DNA from: RYN-230 sp963723595
Lineage (GTDB): Bacteria; Actinomycetota; Actinomycetes; Streptosporangiales; Streptosporangiaceae
Length of the DNA stretch: 64,000 nt
Assembly (NCBI GenBank): GCA_963723595.1
Contig: CAVRRQ010000003.1
Span: forward strand, 496,001-560,000
Direction: 5' to 3'
Below, piece after piece: positions 17,568-26,270 of this stretch (the first letter of the stretch is position 1; each line of letters begins with the position of its first letter). The notes under the pieces are model-generated. The model ran no database searches, had not been told where the DNA came from, and saw nothing but the letters and a program-made list of their open reading frames with translations. The translations under genes and the position numbers were made by a program.

Positions 17568-18255
17568 GACCGGTGCCGATCTGCTCGGACAGTATCCCGT
17601 CGCTGATCGCCACGGTCCGGGTCGCATGGGCGGCCACGCTCGCGTCGTGCGTGATGATCACGATCGTGAGGCCGTCGGAGTTGAGCTGGTCGAGCAGTTC
17701 CATGAGCGTGGCGGCGTTGCGCGAGTCCAGGTTTCCCGTCGGCTCATCGCACAGCAGCAGGCTCGGCCGGTTGACCAGCGCCCTCGCGATCGCGACCCGC
17801 TGGCGCTCCCCGCCGGACAGCGTGGTGGGCAGTGCGTCGAGCCGGTGCCCCAGCCCGACCGCATCGAGCGCGCCGGCCGCCGCCTGGAGCCGGGTGTCTC
17901 GCGATGTCTGGTTGTACAGTTCGGCGAGGAGCACGTTCTCCAGCGCCGTCCGGTAGGCCAGCAGGTGGAAGGCCTGGAAGACGATCCCGATCCGCCTGCC
18001 GCGCAGCGCTGACCGGTCCCGGTCGGGCAAGGCGCTCGTGTCCAGGCCGTCCAGCAGGTAGCTGCCGGAGGTGGGGGAGTCGAGCAGCGCAAGCAGGTGC
18101 AGCAGCGTGGACTTGCCCGAGCCGGACGGCCCGGTCACCGCGACGTAGTCGCCCGCCCCGATCACCAGGTCAGCCGGCCGCAGCGCCCGGACCGGCGGCG
18201 GGCCCGGATAGGTGCGGGCCAGGCCGTGCAGTTCGATCACCGGCGCGGTCATCAT
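17560..18255 (-). CDS. ABC transporter ATP-binding protein (MacB/LolD type)
   Basis: 231 residues. Walker A GPSGSGKST, Q-loop in GIVFQAFHLLAYRTALENV, signature LSGGERQR, Walker B LLLCDEPTGNLDS and ITHD, as in the LolD/MacB/FtsE group. Its ATG overlaps the stop of the adaptor gene (ATGA) and its own stop lies inside the permease gene, so adaptor, ATPase and permease are translationally coupled. Confidence 0.93.
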   Translation of the reverse strand: MMTAPVIELHGLARTYPGPPPVRALRPADLVIGAGDYVAVTGPSGSGKSTLLHLLALLDSPTSGSYLLDGLDTSALPDRDRSALRGRRIGIVFQAFHLLAYRTALENVLLAELYNQTSRDTRLQAAAGALDAVGLGHRLDALPTTLSGGERQRVAIARALVNRPSLLLCDEPTGNLDSRNAATLMELLDQLNSDGLTIVIITHDASVAAHATRTVAISDGILSEQIGTGHG

Positions 18256-19625
18256 CCGCTCACCACCACGCTGTCGCCGGCCACGAGCCTGCCTCCCCGC
18301 GCCGGCGTCACCTGGACATAGCCGTTCTCGGAGATGCCCGGCGTGACCGCGACCTGGGTCTGCTGGCCGTGTCCGCCGGCCACGGTGACGTAACTGGTGC
18401 CCGACCCGGTGGTGACGATCGCGGCGACCGGCACCGTGAGCACCGGCCCCTCGGTCCGCCCGGTATCCACCGTGACCAGGACGTTCTCGCCATTCAGTGC
18501 CGCAGGAAGCGGCTTGGACGGGGCCACCGCCAGCGGGATGAACGGCGTCGCGCCCGGGTTCGCAGCGCTCCCAGGATTGCTCGACCCCGCCGCCGCCCCG
18601 GTAGCTCCGGTACCGGTGGACCCGGAACCGGCAGCCTCCGCGGCGCTCGCCGCCGCCGAGCCGCCGCCGACGTTCACAATCGCGCCTACCGGCGTTATCG
18701 TCGTCGCCGTCCCCACCTCGGCGATGATCCCGGCGGCGCGGATGCCGGTCACCTCATCGAAGATCTTCACTTTCAGGCCGGTCTTGACCTGCCCGGCGTA
18801 AGCGGGCGGCAGTTCGCCGGTCAGCGCCAGTGACCCGCGCGCGGCAAGCTCAAGGAACGGCTGGCCGGGCTGCTGGCCTTGGGCGCCGTTCACCGCGATC
18901 ACCTTCGCGGGCAGCGACGGCAGGAAGATCGCATCCGTCATCGGCACGCCGCCCGCCGCCGGTGGGCTATAGCCAAGGTGCTCGTAGTACGCAGACACCG
19001 CGTCCTGGGTTGCCGTGCCGAAGAACCCGGGCGTGTCGCCGCCCTGGTAGTACCCGAGCGCAGCCAGGGCCTTCTGCAGTTCCATCACGTCGGGCCCGCT
19101 CTCACCTGATGTTATGTCCCGCCACGCGGGCACCCGGCCGACGAGTGCGAACAGCGGCTCACCGTCTATCCCGGCGAGTTGCTCGCCGTTGGAGATCGTC
19201 TGGCGGGCTGCCACATCCAGCCTCGATATGTACACCGCCGCCCCCGACGAGCCCCCGCCGGTAGCCGAACTGCCGGCCGCAGATCCGGTACCGGTCCCTG
19301 CCGCATCCGCTTCCGGGGCGGATGGGTACACGTCGTACTGCGTCCCCGGGTACACCACCCCGCGCATCTGGACCGACGAGGTAAGGACCTGGGAGACAAC
19401 CTTCGCCGTGGTCACCGTCGGTGGCGGCGCCGCGGTATCCGCCGCAATCTGCTGCGGCGACTTCACGAACGAGGAGCCGATCAGCCCGCCGATGGCCAGC
19501 AGGGCCGCCGCGCCCGCCAACCACAACAGGGCCCGGCGGCGCCGGGCCAGCCGCGACCCGCGTACCGCCGGCCGACCCTGGTCACTGGGATCGCTGTCCG
19601 TTGCCGGGGAGCCAAGCTGTGTCAC
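18252..19625 (-). CDS. HlyD/RND-type periplasmic adaptor with peptidoglycan-binding domain
   Basis: 457 residues. GTG 19625 with GGGAGGATCTC upstream. Cytoplasmic basic N-terminus, one TM (residues about 32-52), beta-barrel/lipoyl-like segments (VTTAKVVSQVLTSSVQMRGVVYPG), and a PG-binding-1 domain around DVMELQKALAALGYYQGG and GFFGTATQDAVSAYYEHLGY. It ends with a barrel and membrane-proximal domain (VTVAGGHGQQTQVAVTPGISENGYVQV). A low-complexity G/S/A stretch interrupts the barrel. In actinomycetes such adaptors sit next to MacB-type exporters; the PG-binding domain likely anchors it to the wall. First gene of the four-gene operon. Confidence 0.88.
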   Translation of the reverse strand: MTQLGSPATDSDPSDQGRPAVRGSRLARRRRALLWLAGAAALLAIGGLIGSSFVKSPQQIAADTAAPPPTVTTAKVVSQVLTSSVQMRGVVYPGTQYDVYPSAPEADAAGTGTGSAAGSSATGGGSSGAAVYISRLDVAARQTISNGEQLAGIDGEPLFALVGRVPAWRDITSGESGPDVMELQKALAALGYYQGGDTPGFFGTATQDAVSAYYEHLGYSPPAAGGVPMTDAIFLPSLPAKVIAVNGAQGQQPGQPFLELAARGSLALTGELPPAYAGQVKTGLKVKIFDEVTGIRAAGIIAEVGTATTITPVGAIVNVGGGSAAASAAEAAGSGSTGTGATGAAAGSSNPGSAANPGATPFIPLAVAPSKPLPAALNGENVLVTVDTGRTEGPVLTVPVAAIVTTGSGTSYVTVAGGHGQQTQVAVTPGISENGYVQVTPARGGRLVAGDSVVVSG

Positions 19626-20256
19626 GAGATCCTCCCTGCACCGCGCGCACCACCGGGGCTTTCGAAAAGGTGGATGACGCCGGAGTCCGGCACGTCACAT
19701 CTTCTCGTGCAGGCCGGCCTCAGGCTTCTGCGTGCCTATGGGCGAGTTCCGCACGGGAAGGTTGTGATCACCTGCCGGCAATCCTGACTTGCCCCGCGAC
19801 GCCGCGCCATGGGTTGGCACCTACAACCGCGGTGGGCCTGGGCCTACTTGCGCCCCTAGGGCCAGCGTTTCGTGGCCGAGGCCGCCGCCTGCGAGTGCCC
19901 AGAGTGTGGAGCCTCCGGCCAGCCCGGCATGAGAGCGTTGCGTCCCTGACGTTGAACCCTCAGGTTGCCACCGGGGTACATGGCAGCCAGCAGGTGACTC
20001 GAGCCGAGCCGATCGAGAACATCGAGGTCACCAGCCAGCGGATCGCCGCGCGGCGGGTTCGGCTGCGGGATGACTATCGGATCTTTAGGAATGAGCGAGG
20101 CTCACCTGAGCCTGGCCTTTGCCATCGCGTAAGCATTAGCGTGGCCTGTGACCGGAGGGTCGCAGAGCAGCTACCGATCAGCCCTCATGACTGACAGCCG
20201 CATGGTATGCCACCAAGATCGGCGTGTCCCGGGCAGGCACGGATGAGAGGGCTCAC
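19626..20256. other. Long intergenic region without a recognisable gene
   Basis: About 630 bases between divergent operons. It must hold the promoters of the exporter operon (minus) and the MFS gene (plus). A short run near 19930-20110 has codon-like bias but no start, ribosome-binding site or family resemblance. GAGAGG before GTG 20257 is the only clear signal. Confidence 0.4.
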
Positions 20257-21744
20257 GTGACCGAGACGACCGCGCCGAAGGCGGGTGCTGGGGCACGGGC
20301 GATGGTGCTGCCGCTGGCGCTGGCCCAGTTCATTGCGAGCTACGCCGCCACCAACATGAACGTGGCGATCAGCGCGATCGCCAAGGACCTGGGCACCACG
20401 GTGTCCGGGGTGCAGACGGCGATCACGTTGTTCACGCTGACCATGGCGGCGCTGATGATCCCGGGCAGCAAGCTGACCGATATCTGGGGCCGGAAGCGCT
20501 GTTTCGTGCTGGGCCTGGCCGTCTACGCGGTCGGCGGCCTGCTGGCCGCGTTGTCGCAGGGGCTGCCGGTGCTGATCGTGGGGTACTCGCTGCTGGAGGG
20601 CGTGGGCTCGGCGCTGATGATCCCGCCTATCTACATCCTGATCACGGTGGGTTTCCCGGACGTCAAGTCACGGGCGAAGTACTTCGGCGTGGTCAGCGGC
20701 GCGGCCGGTCTGGGTTCTGCCGCCGGGCCGCTGATCGGCGGGCTGGTCACCAGCGCGATCAGCTGGCGTGTGTCATTCGGGTTGCAGGTCCTGGTGGTGG
20801 CGTGGATCGCGTTGCTGGCCCGCAAGATCACTGACCCGGGGCGTCCGGGGCCGAAGCCTCGGTTTGACCTGACCGGGGCGATCTTGTCGGCCGCCGGGCT
20901 GTTCTTCGTGGTTCTCGGGCTGCTGCAGTCGCGGACTTACGGCTTCCTGGTCTCGCGGCAATCCTTCAAGATCGGGAACACCGTCGTGATACCGAAGGGC
21001 TCGATCTCCCCGGTGTGGCTGTTCGTGGCCATCGGTGCCCTGTTCCTGCTGTGGTTCTTCCTGCACGTCCGGTCCAGGGAAAAGAAGGGCAGGGATGTGC
21101 TGCTGCCGCTGCGGCTGTTCCGCAGCAAGATCGCCAACCTGGGGCTGGGCACCCAGACCATCCAGTGGCTGATCCTGCAAGGGTCGTTCTTCGTGGTCTC
21201 GGTCTACCTGCAGGAGGTCAATCACTACAACGCCGTCCAGACCGGCCTGATGCTCACCCCGGCCACCGTCGGGATCCTGGCCGCCTCCGCCGGTGCTGGC
21301 AGGCTCGCCCGGCGCTACCCGCAGCGCCTGCTGATCATCGCCGGGTTCCTGGTCACCGCCATCGGCATGATCCTGCTGCTGGTCCTGGTCCGGGCGCATT
21401 CGGGCGTCATCACCTGGATACCAGGGCTGCTGCTGTTCGGCGCCGGGATCGGGGTCATGCTGACCTCCTCGGTCAACGTGGTTCAGTCCAGCTTCCCCGA
21501 TGCCGACCAGGGCGATATCTCCGGCCTGTCCCGCAGCGTCTCCAACCTGGGATCCTCGTTTGGCACCGCCCTGGTCGGCTCGGTGCTGGTGGCGGTCAAA
21601 ATGCCAGCCGGCGCCCCCTTCGCCGCCGCCCTGGCGATGATGCTCGTGATCACGCTCATCGGTCTCGTCCTCGCTGTCCTCATCCCCCGCCAGGCAGGCC
21701 AGCCCAGCGAACCAGCAGGTTCGGGAACGATAAGCAACGCATAG
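20257..21744 (+). CDS. MFS transporter, DHA2-type drug exporter
   Basis: 495 residues from GTG 20257 (GAGAGG upstream; an in-frame GTG at 20224 has none). About 14 TM helices. Motif A appears as GSKLTDIWGRKRCFVLG and motif C-like as SAAGPLIGGLVTSAISWRVSF, typical of the 14-TM DHA2 (EmrB/QacA) group. Likely proton-driven export of an unidentified hydrophobic compound. It stands alone and ends at a hairpin with a seven-T tail. Confidence 0.9.
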   Translation: MTETTAPKAGAGARAMVLPLALAQFIASYAATNMNVAISAIAKDLGTTVSGVQTAITLFTLTMAALMIPGSKLTDIWGRKRCFVLGLAVYAVGGLLAALSQGLPVLIVGYSLLEGVGSALMIPPIYILITVGFPDVKSRAKYFGVVSGAAGLGSAAGPLIGGLVTSAISWRVSFGLQVLVVAWIALLARKITDPGRPGPKPRFDLTGAILSAAGLFFVVLGLLQSRTYGFLVSRQSFKIGNTVVIPKGSISPVWLFVAIGALFLLWFFLHVRSREKKGRDVLLPLRLFRSKIANLGLGTQTIQWLILQGSFFVVSVYLQEVNHYNAVQTGLMLTPATVGILAASAGAGRLARRYPQRLLIIAGFLVTAIGMILLLVLVRAHSGVITWIPGLLLFGAGIGVMLTSSVNVVQSSFPDADQGDISGLSRSVSNLGSSFGTALVGSVLVAVKMPAGAPFAAALAMMLVITLIGLVLAVLIPRQAGQPSEPAGSGTISNA

Positions 21745-21765
21745 GCGCGGCCACGCCCTTTTTTT
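21744..21765 (+). terminator. Rho-independent terminator after MFS gene
   Basis: GGCG and CGCC around a six-base loop, then C and seven T residues (21759-21765). It sits between the convergent MFS gene and the YCII-like gene. Confidence 0.7.
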
Positions 21766-21775
21766 ACCTGTGCGG

Positions 21776-22345
21776 TCATGACGGCCGCCCGCCGAATTGC
21801 CAGTTGCGCACCTCGACGCCGGCGTACTGGTCTGGGGTCAGGATGGCGCGTGCCGTGTCCGGGTCCCGCGCCCGGACCAGCGCCGCCGTACCCAGCCAGG
21901 TGGCGCCGTCGTCGGACAGCAGCGGCCCGTACGCGATCAGCTCGTCCCGGTCCGGCGGCACGGCAAGGTCGGCGGCCTGCCCGGCGCCGAGGCCGAGCAC
22001 CAGGTAGCGGTGACCACCGGCCCGGCCGCCGGGGAAGTCCCACATGGTGCGCCCCAGTAGGTTGCGCCACCGGCGCAGCAGCACGTCCCGGTACACACCG
22101 GCCTGGTAGCCGGGCTCCTCAAAGGCGAACGCGCGGGCGGCAGCGGGATCGGGCAGGTCGACGATGTGCACGCTGCCGGTGGGCGTTTCGCCGTCGCCGG
22201 CGAGGGTCGGGCCACGGGCGATCAACTCCGCCTCGTACCGGTCCATGTAGGACCAGTGCTGTTCTAGCAACTTGTCGCGCAAGGTCACAGAACCGGGCCG
22301 GTCGCGGTGGTAGCAGAAGAACTCCACGCCCGTAGTCTCGACCAT
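21776..22345 (-). CDS. YCII-related (YciI-like) double-domain protein
   Basis: About 189 residues if started at the ATG at 22345 (the frame is open to 22387). First half: VEFFCYHRDRPGSVTLRDKLLEQHWSYMDRYEAELIARGPTL, with the His and the RGPTL turn typical of YciI, then GSVHIVDLPDPAAARAFAFEEPGYQAGVYRDVLLRRWRN. Second half repeats the pattern: HRYLVLGLG, LIAYGPLLSDDG, TAALVRARDPDTARAIL. Two tandem dimeric-barrel domains. Function unknown. Divergent from the methyltransferase; start uncertain. Confidence 0.75.
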   Translation of the reverse strand: MVETTGVEFFCYHRDRPGSVTLRDKLLEQHWSYMDRYEAELIARGPTLAGDGETPTGSVHIVDLPDPAAARAFAFEEPGYQAGVYRDVLLRRWRNLLGRTMWDFPGGRAGGHRYLVLGLGAGQAADLAVPPDRDELIAYGPLLSDDGATWLGTAALVRARDPDTARAILTPDQYAGVEVRNWQFGGRPS

Positions 22346-22385
22346 CACGCCGGTGACGGGCACGCCACCTAGCACAATCGGGAAC

Positions 22386-23027
22386 ATGAACGCGCTGGAC
22401 TGGGATCACAACGCCTACTACCACCGCCTGCTCCTGCGGCACCTGCCACGTCCATGCAACCGGGTCCTTGATGTCGGCTGTGGCGCCGGGGCTTTCGCCG
22501 TGGAACTGGCCAAGCGAGCGGGACAGGTCAACGCCCTTGACCGCTCCCCGGCCATGATCGAAGAGGCCAAGCGGGTAGCACCGCCCAATGTCACATGCAT
22601 CCTCGCTGACGTACTGCAAGAGCCACTGCCAGATGCCGGGTATGACGCCATCGTGTCGATCAGCGCCTTGCATCACACGCCACTTGAAGCGGTGCTGCCC
22701 CGTCTGGCCGGTGCGTTGCGGCCAGGCGGGGTCCTAGCGGCCGCAGCTCTACCCCGACGCGATCTGCTGCACGAGCTGCCCGCCGAGGCCACCGCGGTGA
22801 TCGGTCACCGGCTGCTCGGGGCCGCATTTGCCATCCTCAGAGCCTCTGGCCGAGGACGCTGGTACGCGAAGGAACTCAATCACATAATCATGCCGGTCGT
22901 TCTTGATCCTTCCCTGACTACCCGCCAGGTGCGGCAGCAGGTCTCGGCACTTCTGCCCGGCGCGCAGGTGAGGCGGCTGGTCTTCTGGCGCTACTTCCTG
23001 CTGTGGCGCAAGCCGATCGAGACCTGA
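22386..23027 (+). CDS. Class I SAM-dependent methyltransferase
   Basis: 213 residues from ATG 22386 (a GTG at 22353 in frame is possible). SAM-binding motif I RVLDVGCGAGAFAVELAKR, acidic motif LDRSPAMIEEAKR, motif ADVLQEPLP, YDAIVSISALHHTPLEAVLPRLAGALRPGGVLA. A typical UbiE/Methyltransf_11 fold with an extra C-terminal helical part. Substrate unknown. Single gene between divergent neighbours. Confidence 0.9.
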   Translation: MNALDWDHNAYYHRLLLRHLPRPCNRVLDVGCGAGAFAVELAKRAGQVNALDRSPAMIEEAKRVAPPNVTCILADVLQEPLPDAGYDAIVSISALHHTPLEAVLPRLAGALRPGGVLAAAALPRRDLLHELPAEATAVIGHRLLGAAFAILRASGRGRWYAKELNHIIMPVVLDPSLTTRQVRQQVSALLPGAQVRRLVFWRYFLLWRKPIET

Positions 23028-23138
23028 CAAACATCGTCGGCCGTCCGTCAGGCCCGGTCCTAAGTGTGGTTATGACTTGCACGCGGGCGTGTGGCTGCCC
23101 TCAGCTACACCTACTTCGTGCCGGAAGGCGAAAGCGGT

Positions 23139-23576
23139 TTAGCCGCTGGCTGGGACAGCCTGACGAGTCATGGCCCGTGCCAGCGGGAACGCGGTGGCGA
23201 AGATGAAAATGCCGAACGCGGTGATGAGCCAGGGTGCGTTCGCGGCCAGGTGGGCGGGGTAGTCGGCGATCCGCTGCCAGTTCCCGGCCCAGTTGGCGCC
23301 GAGGTCAGCGACCATCACCGCGCATGCCAGCCAGACCGCCTCCCGCCGTACCAGGGCAGCCAGCACGACGACCAGCGGGTCGAGAACGATCAGGCTGACG
23401 AAGAACACCTGGTAGGGAACCTGCGGGTAGGACGAGGCATAAGCGTGGATGCCGCCGTGCGTCATCCACCGCACGTGATCACCTATGCCCTCGGCGAAAC
23501 CCGCCATGTACAGCGCGAGCACCCATCGGGCCCACCGGGGCAACGCCGCCCATCTCCGCCGCAGCCAGCCCAGCAC
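23139..23576 (-). CDS. Hypothetical four-TM membrane protein
   Basis: 145 residues, GTG start. Hydrophobic helices around residues 16-34, 56-76, 80-98 and 115-135. Conserved-looking polar positions GDHVRWMTHGGIHAYAS and WAGNWQRIADYPAH between them. No family recognised. Confidence 0.65.
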   Translation of the reverse strand: MLGWLRRRWAALPRWARWVLALYMAGFAEGIGDHVRWMTHGGIHAYASSYPQVPYQVFFVSLIVLDPLVVVLAALVRREAVWLACAVMVADLGANWAGNWQRIADYPAHLAANAPWLITAFGIFIFATAFPLARAMTRQAVPASG

Positions 23577-23668
23577 CGGCCCAGGCTACGCCCGGCGTCA
23601 CTGGATAGCCCAGGTCCCGCGGCCAGCCCCGGGCGCCGGTCAAGCTGCCCGGGACGCGCGATAGTCGT

Positions 23669-24364
23669 TTACTGCGAACGGTCACGCAGCCAGGTGATGA
23701 GGTTCTCGCGCTGGGTGCCGGGGTCGGCAGCGATCTGAGCGGCGGTCTGGTCGCTGTAGCCGGGGGTGGCGTGCGGGTCAGCTCCGCTGGCCAGCAGGTG
23801 CTCGGCGGTCCGCCGCTGTCCGCCGTGGCAGGCTTGCCAGAAGGCCTCGGTGATGTCGTCTGGTGACGGGGCCGGAGAGGCGGCAAGGAGTTCCTCGACC
23901 TGCGGCATGAGGCCCAGGGCGGCGGCGTGCCAGAGCTTGGTGACCCGGGCGCCGCGCTGCACCAGGAGTCGGGCGACGTTCCAGCACCCGTACCCGATGG
24001 CGTTGCCGAGCGGGGTGCCGATCGTTCCTCCGGGCGTCTCGATGTCGGCGCCGTCGTTGATCAGGGCCTCGGCTACGTCAGCGTCGTCGCTGCTGGCCGC
24101 CCAGTGCAGCGGGGTCTCAGCCTGCGTTCCATCCGTGACCACCGCGTTGGGGTCGGCTCCTGCCTCGATGAGCAGCCGGACGGTAGCGGGACCGGCGGGA
24201 AAGTAGCCGGGCCAGTCTGCGACCACGTACAGCGGTGTCCGGGTGTCGTGGATTTGCTCGGACACCAGGCCGGGATGCTGGCTCAGCAGGCTCGCCAGGG
24301 ACTCGGTGTCACCGGTCCGGATGGCCCGTACTGTGGCGATGGCCACGGGATCCTGGCTGTCCAC
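23669..24364 (-). CDS. Ankyrin-repeat domain protein
   Basis: 231 residues, GTG 24364 with GGGAGACG upstream. About five ankyrin-like repeats, for example TVRLLIEAGADPNAVV, TPLHWAASSDDADVAEALINDGADIETPGG, GTPLGNAIGYGCWNVARLLVQRGARV and RRTAEHLLASGADPHATPGYSDQTAAQIA. Cytosolic, no signal. A protein-binding scaffold; partner unknown. Confidence 0.88.
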   Translation of the reverse strand: MDSQDPVAIATVRAIRTGDTESLASLLSQHPGLVSEQIHDTRTPLYVVADWPGYFPAGPATVRLLIEAGADPNAVVTDGTQAETPLHWAASSDDADVAEALINDGADIETPGGTIGTPLGNAIGYGCWNVARLLVQRGARVTKLWHAAALGLMPQVEELLAASPAPSPDDITEAFWQACHGGQRRTAEHLLASGADPHATPGYSDQTAAQIAADPGTQRENLITWLRDRSQ

Positions 24365-24511
24365 CGTGTCGTCTCCCTCACGGGCGCATTCTGCGGCTCC
24401 AGATCAGCAGGCTAGCGCGCCACTACGACACAGCCGCTTCGTCAACCTGGTCCTGGGCCGCGCCGGGGTGCTGGCAGAGCTTGCACCTACATGTTGCTAC
24501 GCTCCGCGAGA

Positions 24512-24748
24512 TCACGACGGTCCGTGGTCGGGGGCCTGCCAGGTGCTGTGCCCGGCCAACGCGTAGCCGACGAGTGCGGTGGCGTGGCCGTGACCGATGC
24601 CGTACTCGGTTTTGAGCCAGTCAACGAGTTCTTTGTGCTTGGTCAATTTGCAGGAGCGGATGAGGTCGATCCATTCGTTGATCGGCCGGCCGTACTTCTT
24701 CTCGATTGAGGGGAAGTAATACGCGGGACCTTGCACGGGCTGCGTCAT
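24512..24748 (-). CDS. DUF4287 domain-containing protein
   Basis: 78 residues: GPAYYFPSIEKKYGRPINEWIDLIRSC, then KHKELVDWLKTEYGIGHGHATALVGYALAG. This is the DUF4287 pattern. ATG 24748 with GGAGACC upstream. It follows the DHFR-like gene by 48 bases and is probably the last gene of the hydrolase-DHFR-DUF4287 operon. Function unknown. Confidence 0.88.
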   Translation of the reverse strand: MTQPVQGPAYYFPSIEKKYGRPINEWIDLIRSCKLTKHKELVDWLKTEYGIGHGHATALVGYALAGHSTWQAPDHGPS

Positions 24749-24796
24749 GTCGGTCTCCTGATTGAGTGGTGGGGTGGCCGTGATAGCGGTGCCGCG

Positions 24797-25333
24797 TCAC
24801 GCGGCTTCATAGCGGAGAAGCAGTGCACCGGTGTCGAATGTTTTCATCTCGGCGAGGGTGAGGTGAGTCGGGACCGAGGCGGCGGTGAACAGTCGCTGCC
24901 CGCTGCCCAAGACGAGGGGGCAGACAAGGAGGCGGTACTCGTCAACAAGCCGGTGCTGTGTCAGCATCCGAACGACGGAGGCGCTGCCCGCGACGAGAAT
25001 GTCGGTGCCGTCCTGGTTCTTGAGCGATGACACCGCCGCGACCGGGTCACCGGTGATCACCTGGGAGTTGTGCCAGGCGAGTTCCGCGGCCCTCGTTGAG
25101 ATGACGTGTTTCCGGATGCCGTTCATATGGTCGGCGAGCTCGCCGGACATGGACGGCCAACTGCTCGCGAAGATTTTGTAGGTGTTCTTGCCGAGCACAA
25201 GCGCATCGGCGTGGAGCATTTCGTCGAGCTTGAATTTCGCAGTTTCGTCGGTGTGGAATTCGAAGACCCATTGCTCGGGGGCTTCCATGATGCCGTCGAG
25301 GGTCACGAACTCGGTCACGGCCAGTTTCCGCAT
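24797..25333 (-). CDS. Dihydrofolate-reductase-family (RibD C-terminal-like) protein, copy 1
   Basis: 178 residues. MRKLAVTEFVTLDGIMEAPEQW at the N-terminus, ADALVLGKNTYKIFASSWP, HVISTRAAELAWHNSQVITGD, DILVAGSASVVRMLTQHRLVDEYRLLVCPLVLGSGQRLF. This is the RibD_C/DHFR-like fold, found widely as small reductases of unknown substrate rather than true FolA. Begins 20 bases after the alpha/beta hydrolase gene, so same operon. A paralogue lies at 26271-26804. Confidence 0.88.
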   Translation of the reverse strand: MRKLAVTEFVTLDGIMEAPEQWVFEFHTDETAKFKLDEMLHADALVLGKNTYKIFASSWPSMSGELADHMNGIRKHVISTRAAELAWHNSQVITGDPVAAVSSLKNQDGTDILVAGSASVVRMLTQHRLVDEYRLLVCPLVLGSGQRLFTAASVPTHLTLAEMKTFDTGALLLRYEAA

Positions 25334-25353
25334 GACGGGCTCCTTTGCGCTGA

Positions 25354-26166
25354 TCAGCCGCCGAAGAATTCCGTGAGGGTGGCTGCGATGACCTTCGGTG
25401 TCAGCTTCTTGGCGTGGCCGAGTCCCTTGCGGACGACGAGTTCAGCGTTTGGCAACGCCTTGGCGACGGCTGCCGCGCCGTGGCACAGGAAGGCGGGGCT
25501 TTCTCCCTCCGTGCCTGACATGACCACCGTCGGCATCGTTACCGAGTCCCATTCGCCGGCGGGCAGCGGCTGGCCGCTCTGGTAGCCCTCGCAAAGGAGG
25601 GCGTCGTAGGGCAGGGTGTGGGCGACGGCAGCCAGCTTGGCCCAGGCGCCGGGCATCAGCTTCAGCATGGGGACAACGAACGAAGGCGCACCCATCCCGT
25701 CGGTCATGTAGTACCTGACCGCCGCGCTGCGTTGATCCGAGGCGATCAATTCGCTGACCCGGGCGCAGAGGTCGGCTGGAGGCCGGCGGTCGCCCGCTTC
25801 GACGACGAAGGGCGGCTCCTGAAGGGCCAGCTTCTTGATCGCCACTCCTGCGGCGGCCGCCCGCAGGCACAGGGCCGCGCCGGAGGACAGACCCCACACG
25901 CAGGCGGGTTCGCCGGCCGCGCCGATGAGAGCACTGAGATCCTCGATCTCGCGTTCAACGCGGTAGGGCGGGGTGTCACCGCTGTCACCGCGGCCCCGCC
26001 GGTCGTAGCTGAACACCGTGAAGTGCCGCGAGAGGAGTCCGGCCAGCTTCACCTGCCCGGAGTATTTGCGATAGCTGAACGCTCCTGCGACCAGGATGAC
26101 GGGCTCGCCTCGGCCAGTCCTGTCATAGGCGATGCGGGTGCCATCTTTCGAACTCACGGTTTCCAT
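25354..26166 (-). CDS. Alpha/beta hydrolase
   Basis: 270 residues from ATG 26166, preceded by ACAGGAG at good distance (the ORF is open to 26202). SKDGTRIAYDRTGRGEPVILVAGAF, FTVFSYDRRGRGDSGD, nucleophile elbow WGLSSGAAL, acidic residue region VVMSGTEGES and the catalytic His in RKGLGHAKKL. A typical small serine hydrolase; substrate unknown. First gene of a likely three-gene operon within the ECF42-linked cluster. Confidence 0.9.
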   Translation of the reverse strand: METVSSKDGTRIAYDRTGRGEPVILVAGAFSYRKYSGQVKLAGLLSRHFTVFSYDRRGRGDSGDTPPYRVEREIEDLSALIGAAGEPACVWGLSSGAALCLRAAAAGVAIKKLALQEPPFVVEAGDRRPPADLCARVSELIASDQRSAAVRYYMTDGMGAPSFVVPMLKLMPGAWAKLAAVAHTLPYDALLCEGYQSGQPLPAGEWDSVTMPTVVMSGTEGESPAFLCHGAAAVAKALPNAELVVRKGLGHAKKLTPKVIAATLTEFFGG

Positions 26167-26270
26167 CTGACTGCTCCTGTTCTGTGCAGGCGGGTGCCGC
26201 ACCTGCTGTGCCGAAGTGAGGACGCAACCGCCCGTATCGCTCTCGATGTGCGATGAAGGCGCGGATGGGC

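Noticed and set aside
19945..19980. MerR-type operator (TTGAACCCTCAGGTTG)
   Set aside because: Only a half-site is convincing and no MerR gene adjoins it.
26167..26270. A third ECF42 promoter before the alpha/beta hydrolase
   Set aside because: The best candidate has CATCGA rather than TGTCGA and no CGA at the right distance.
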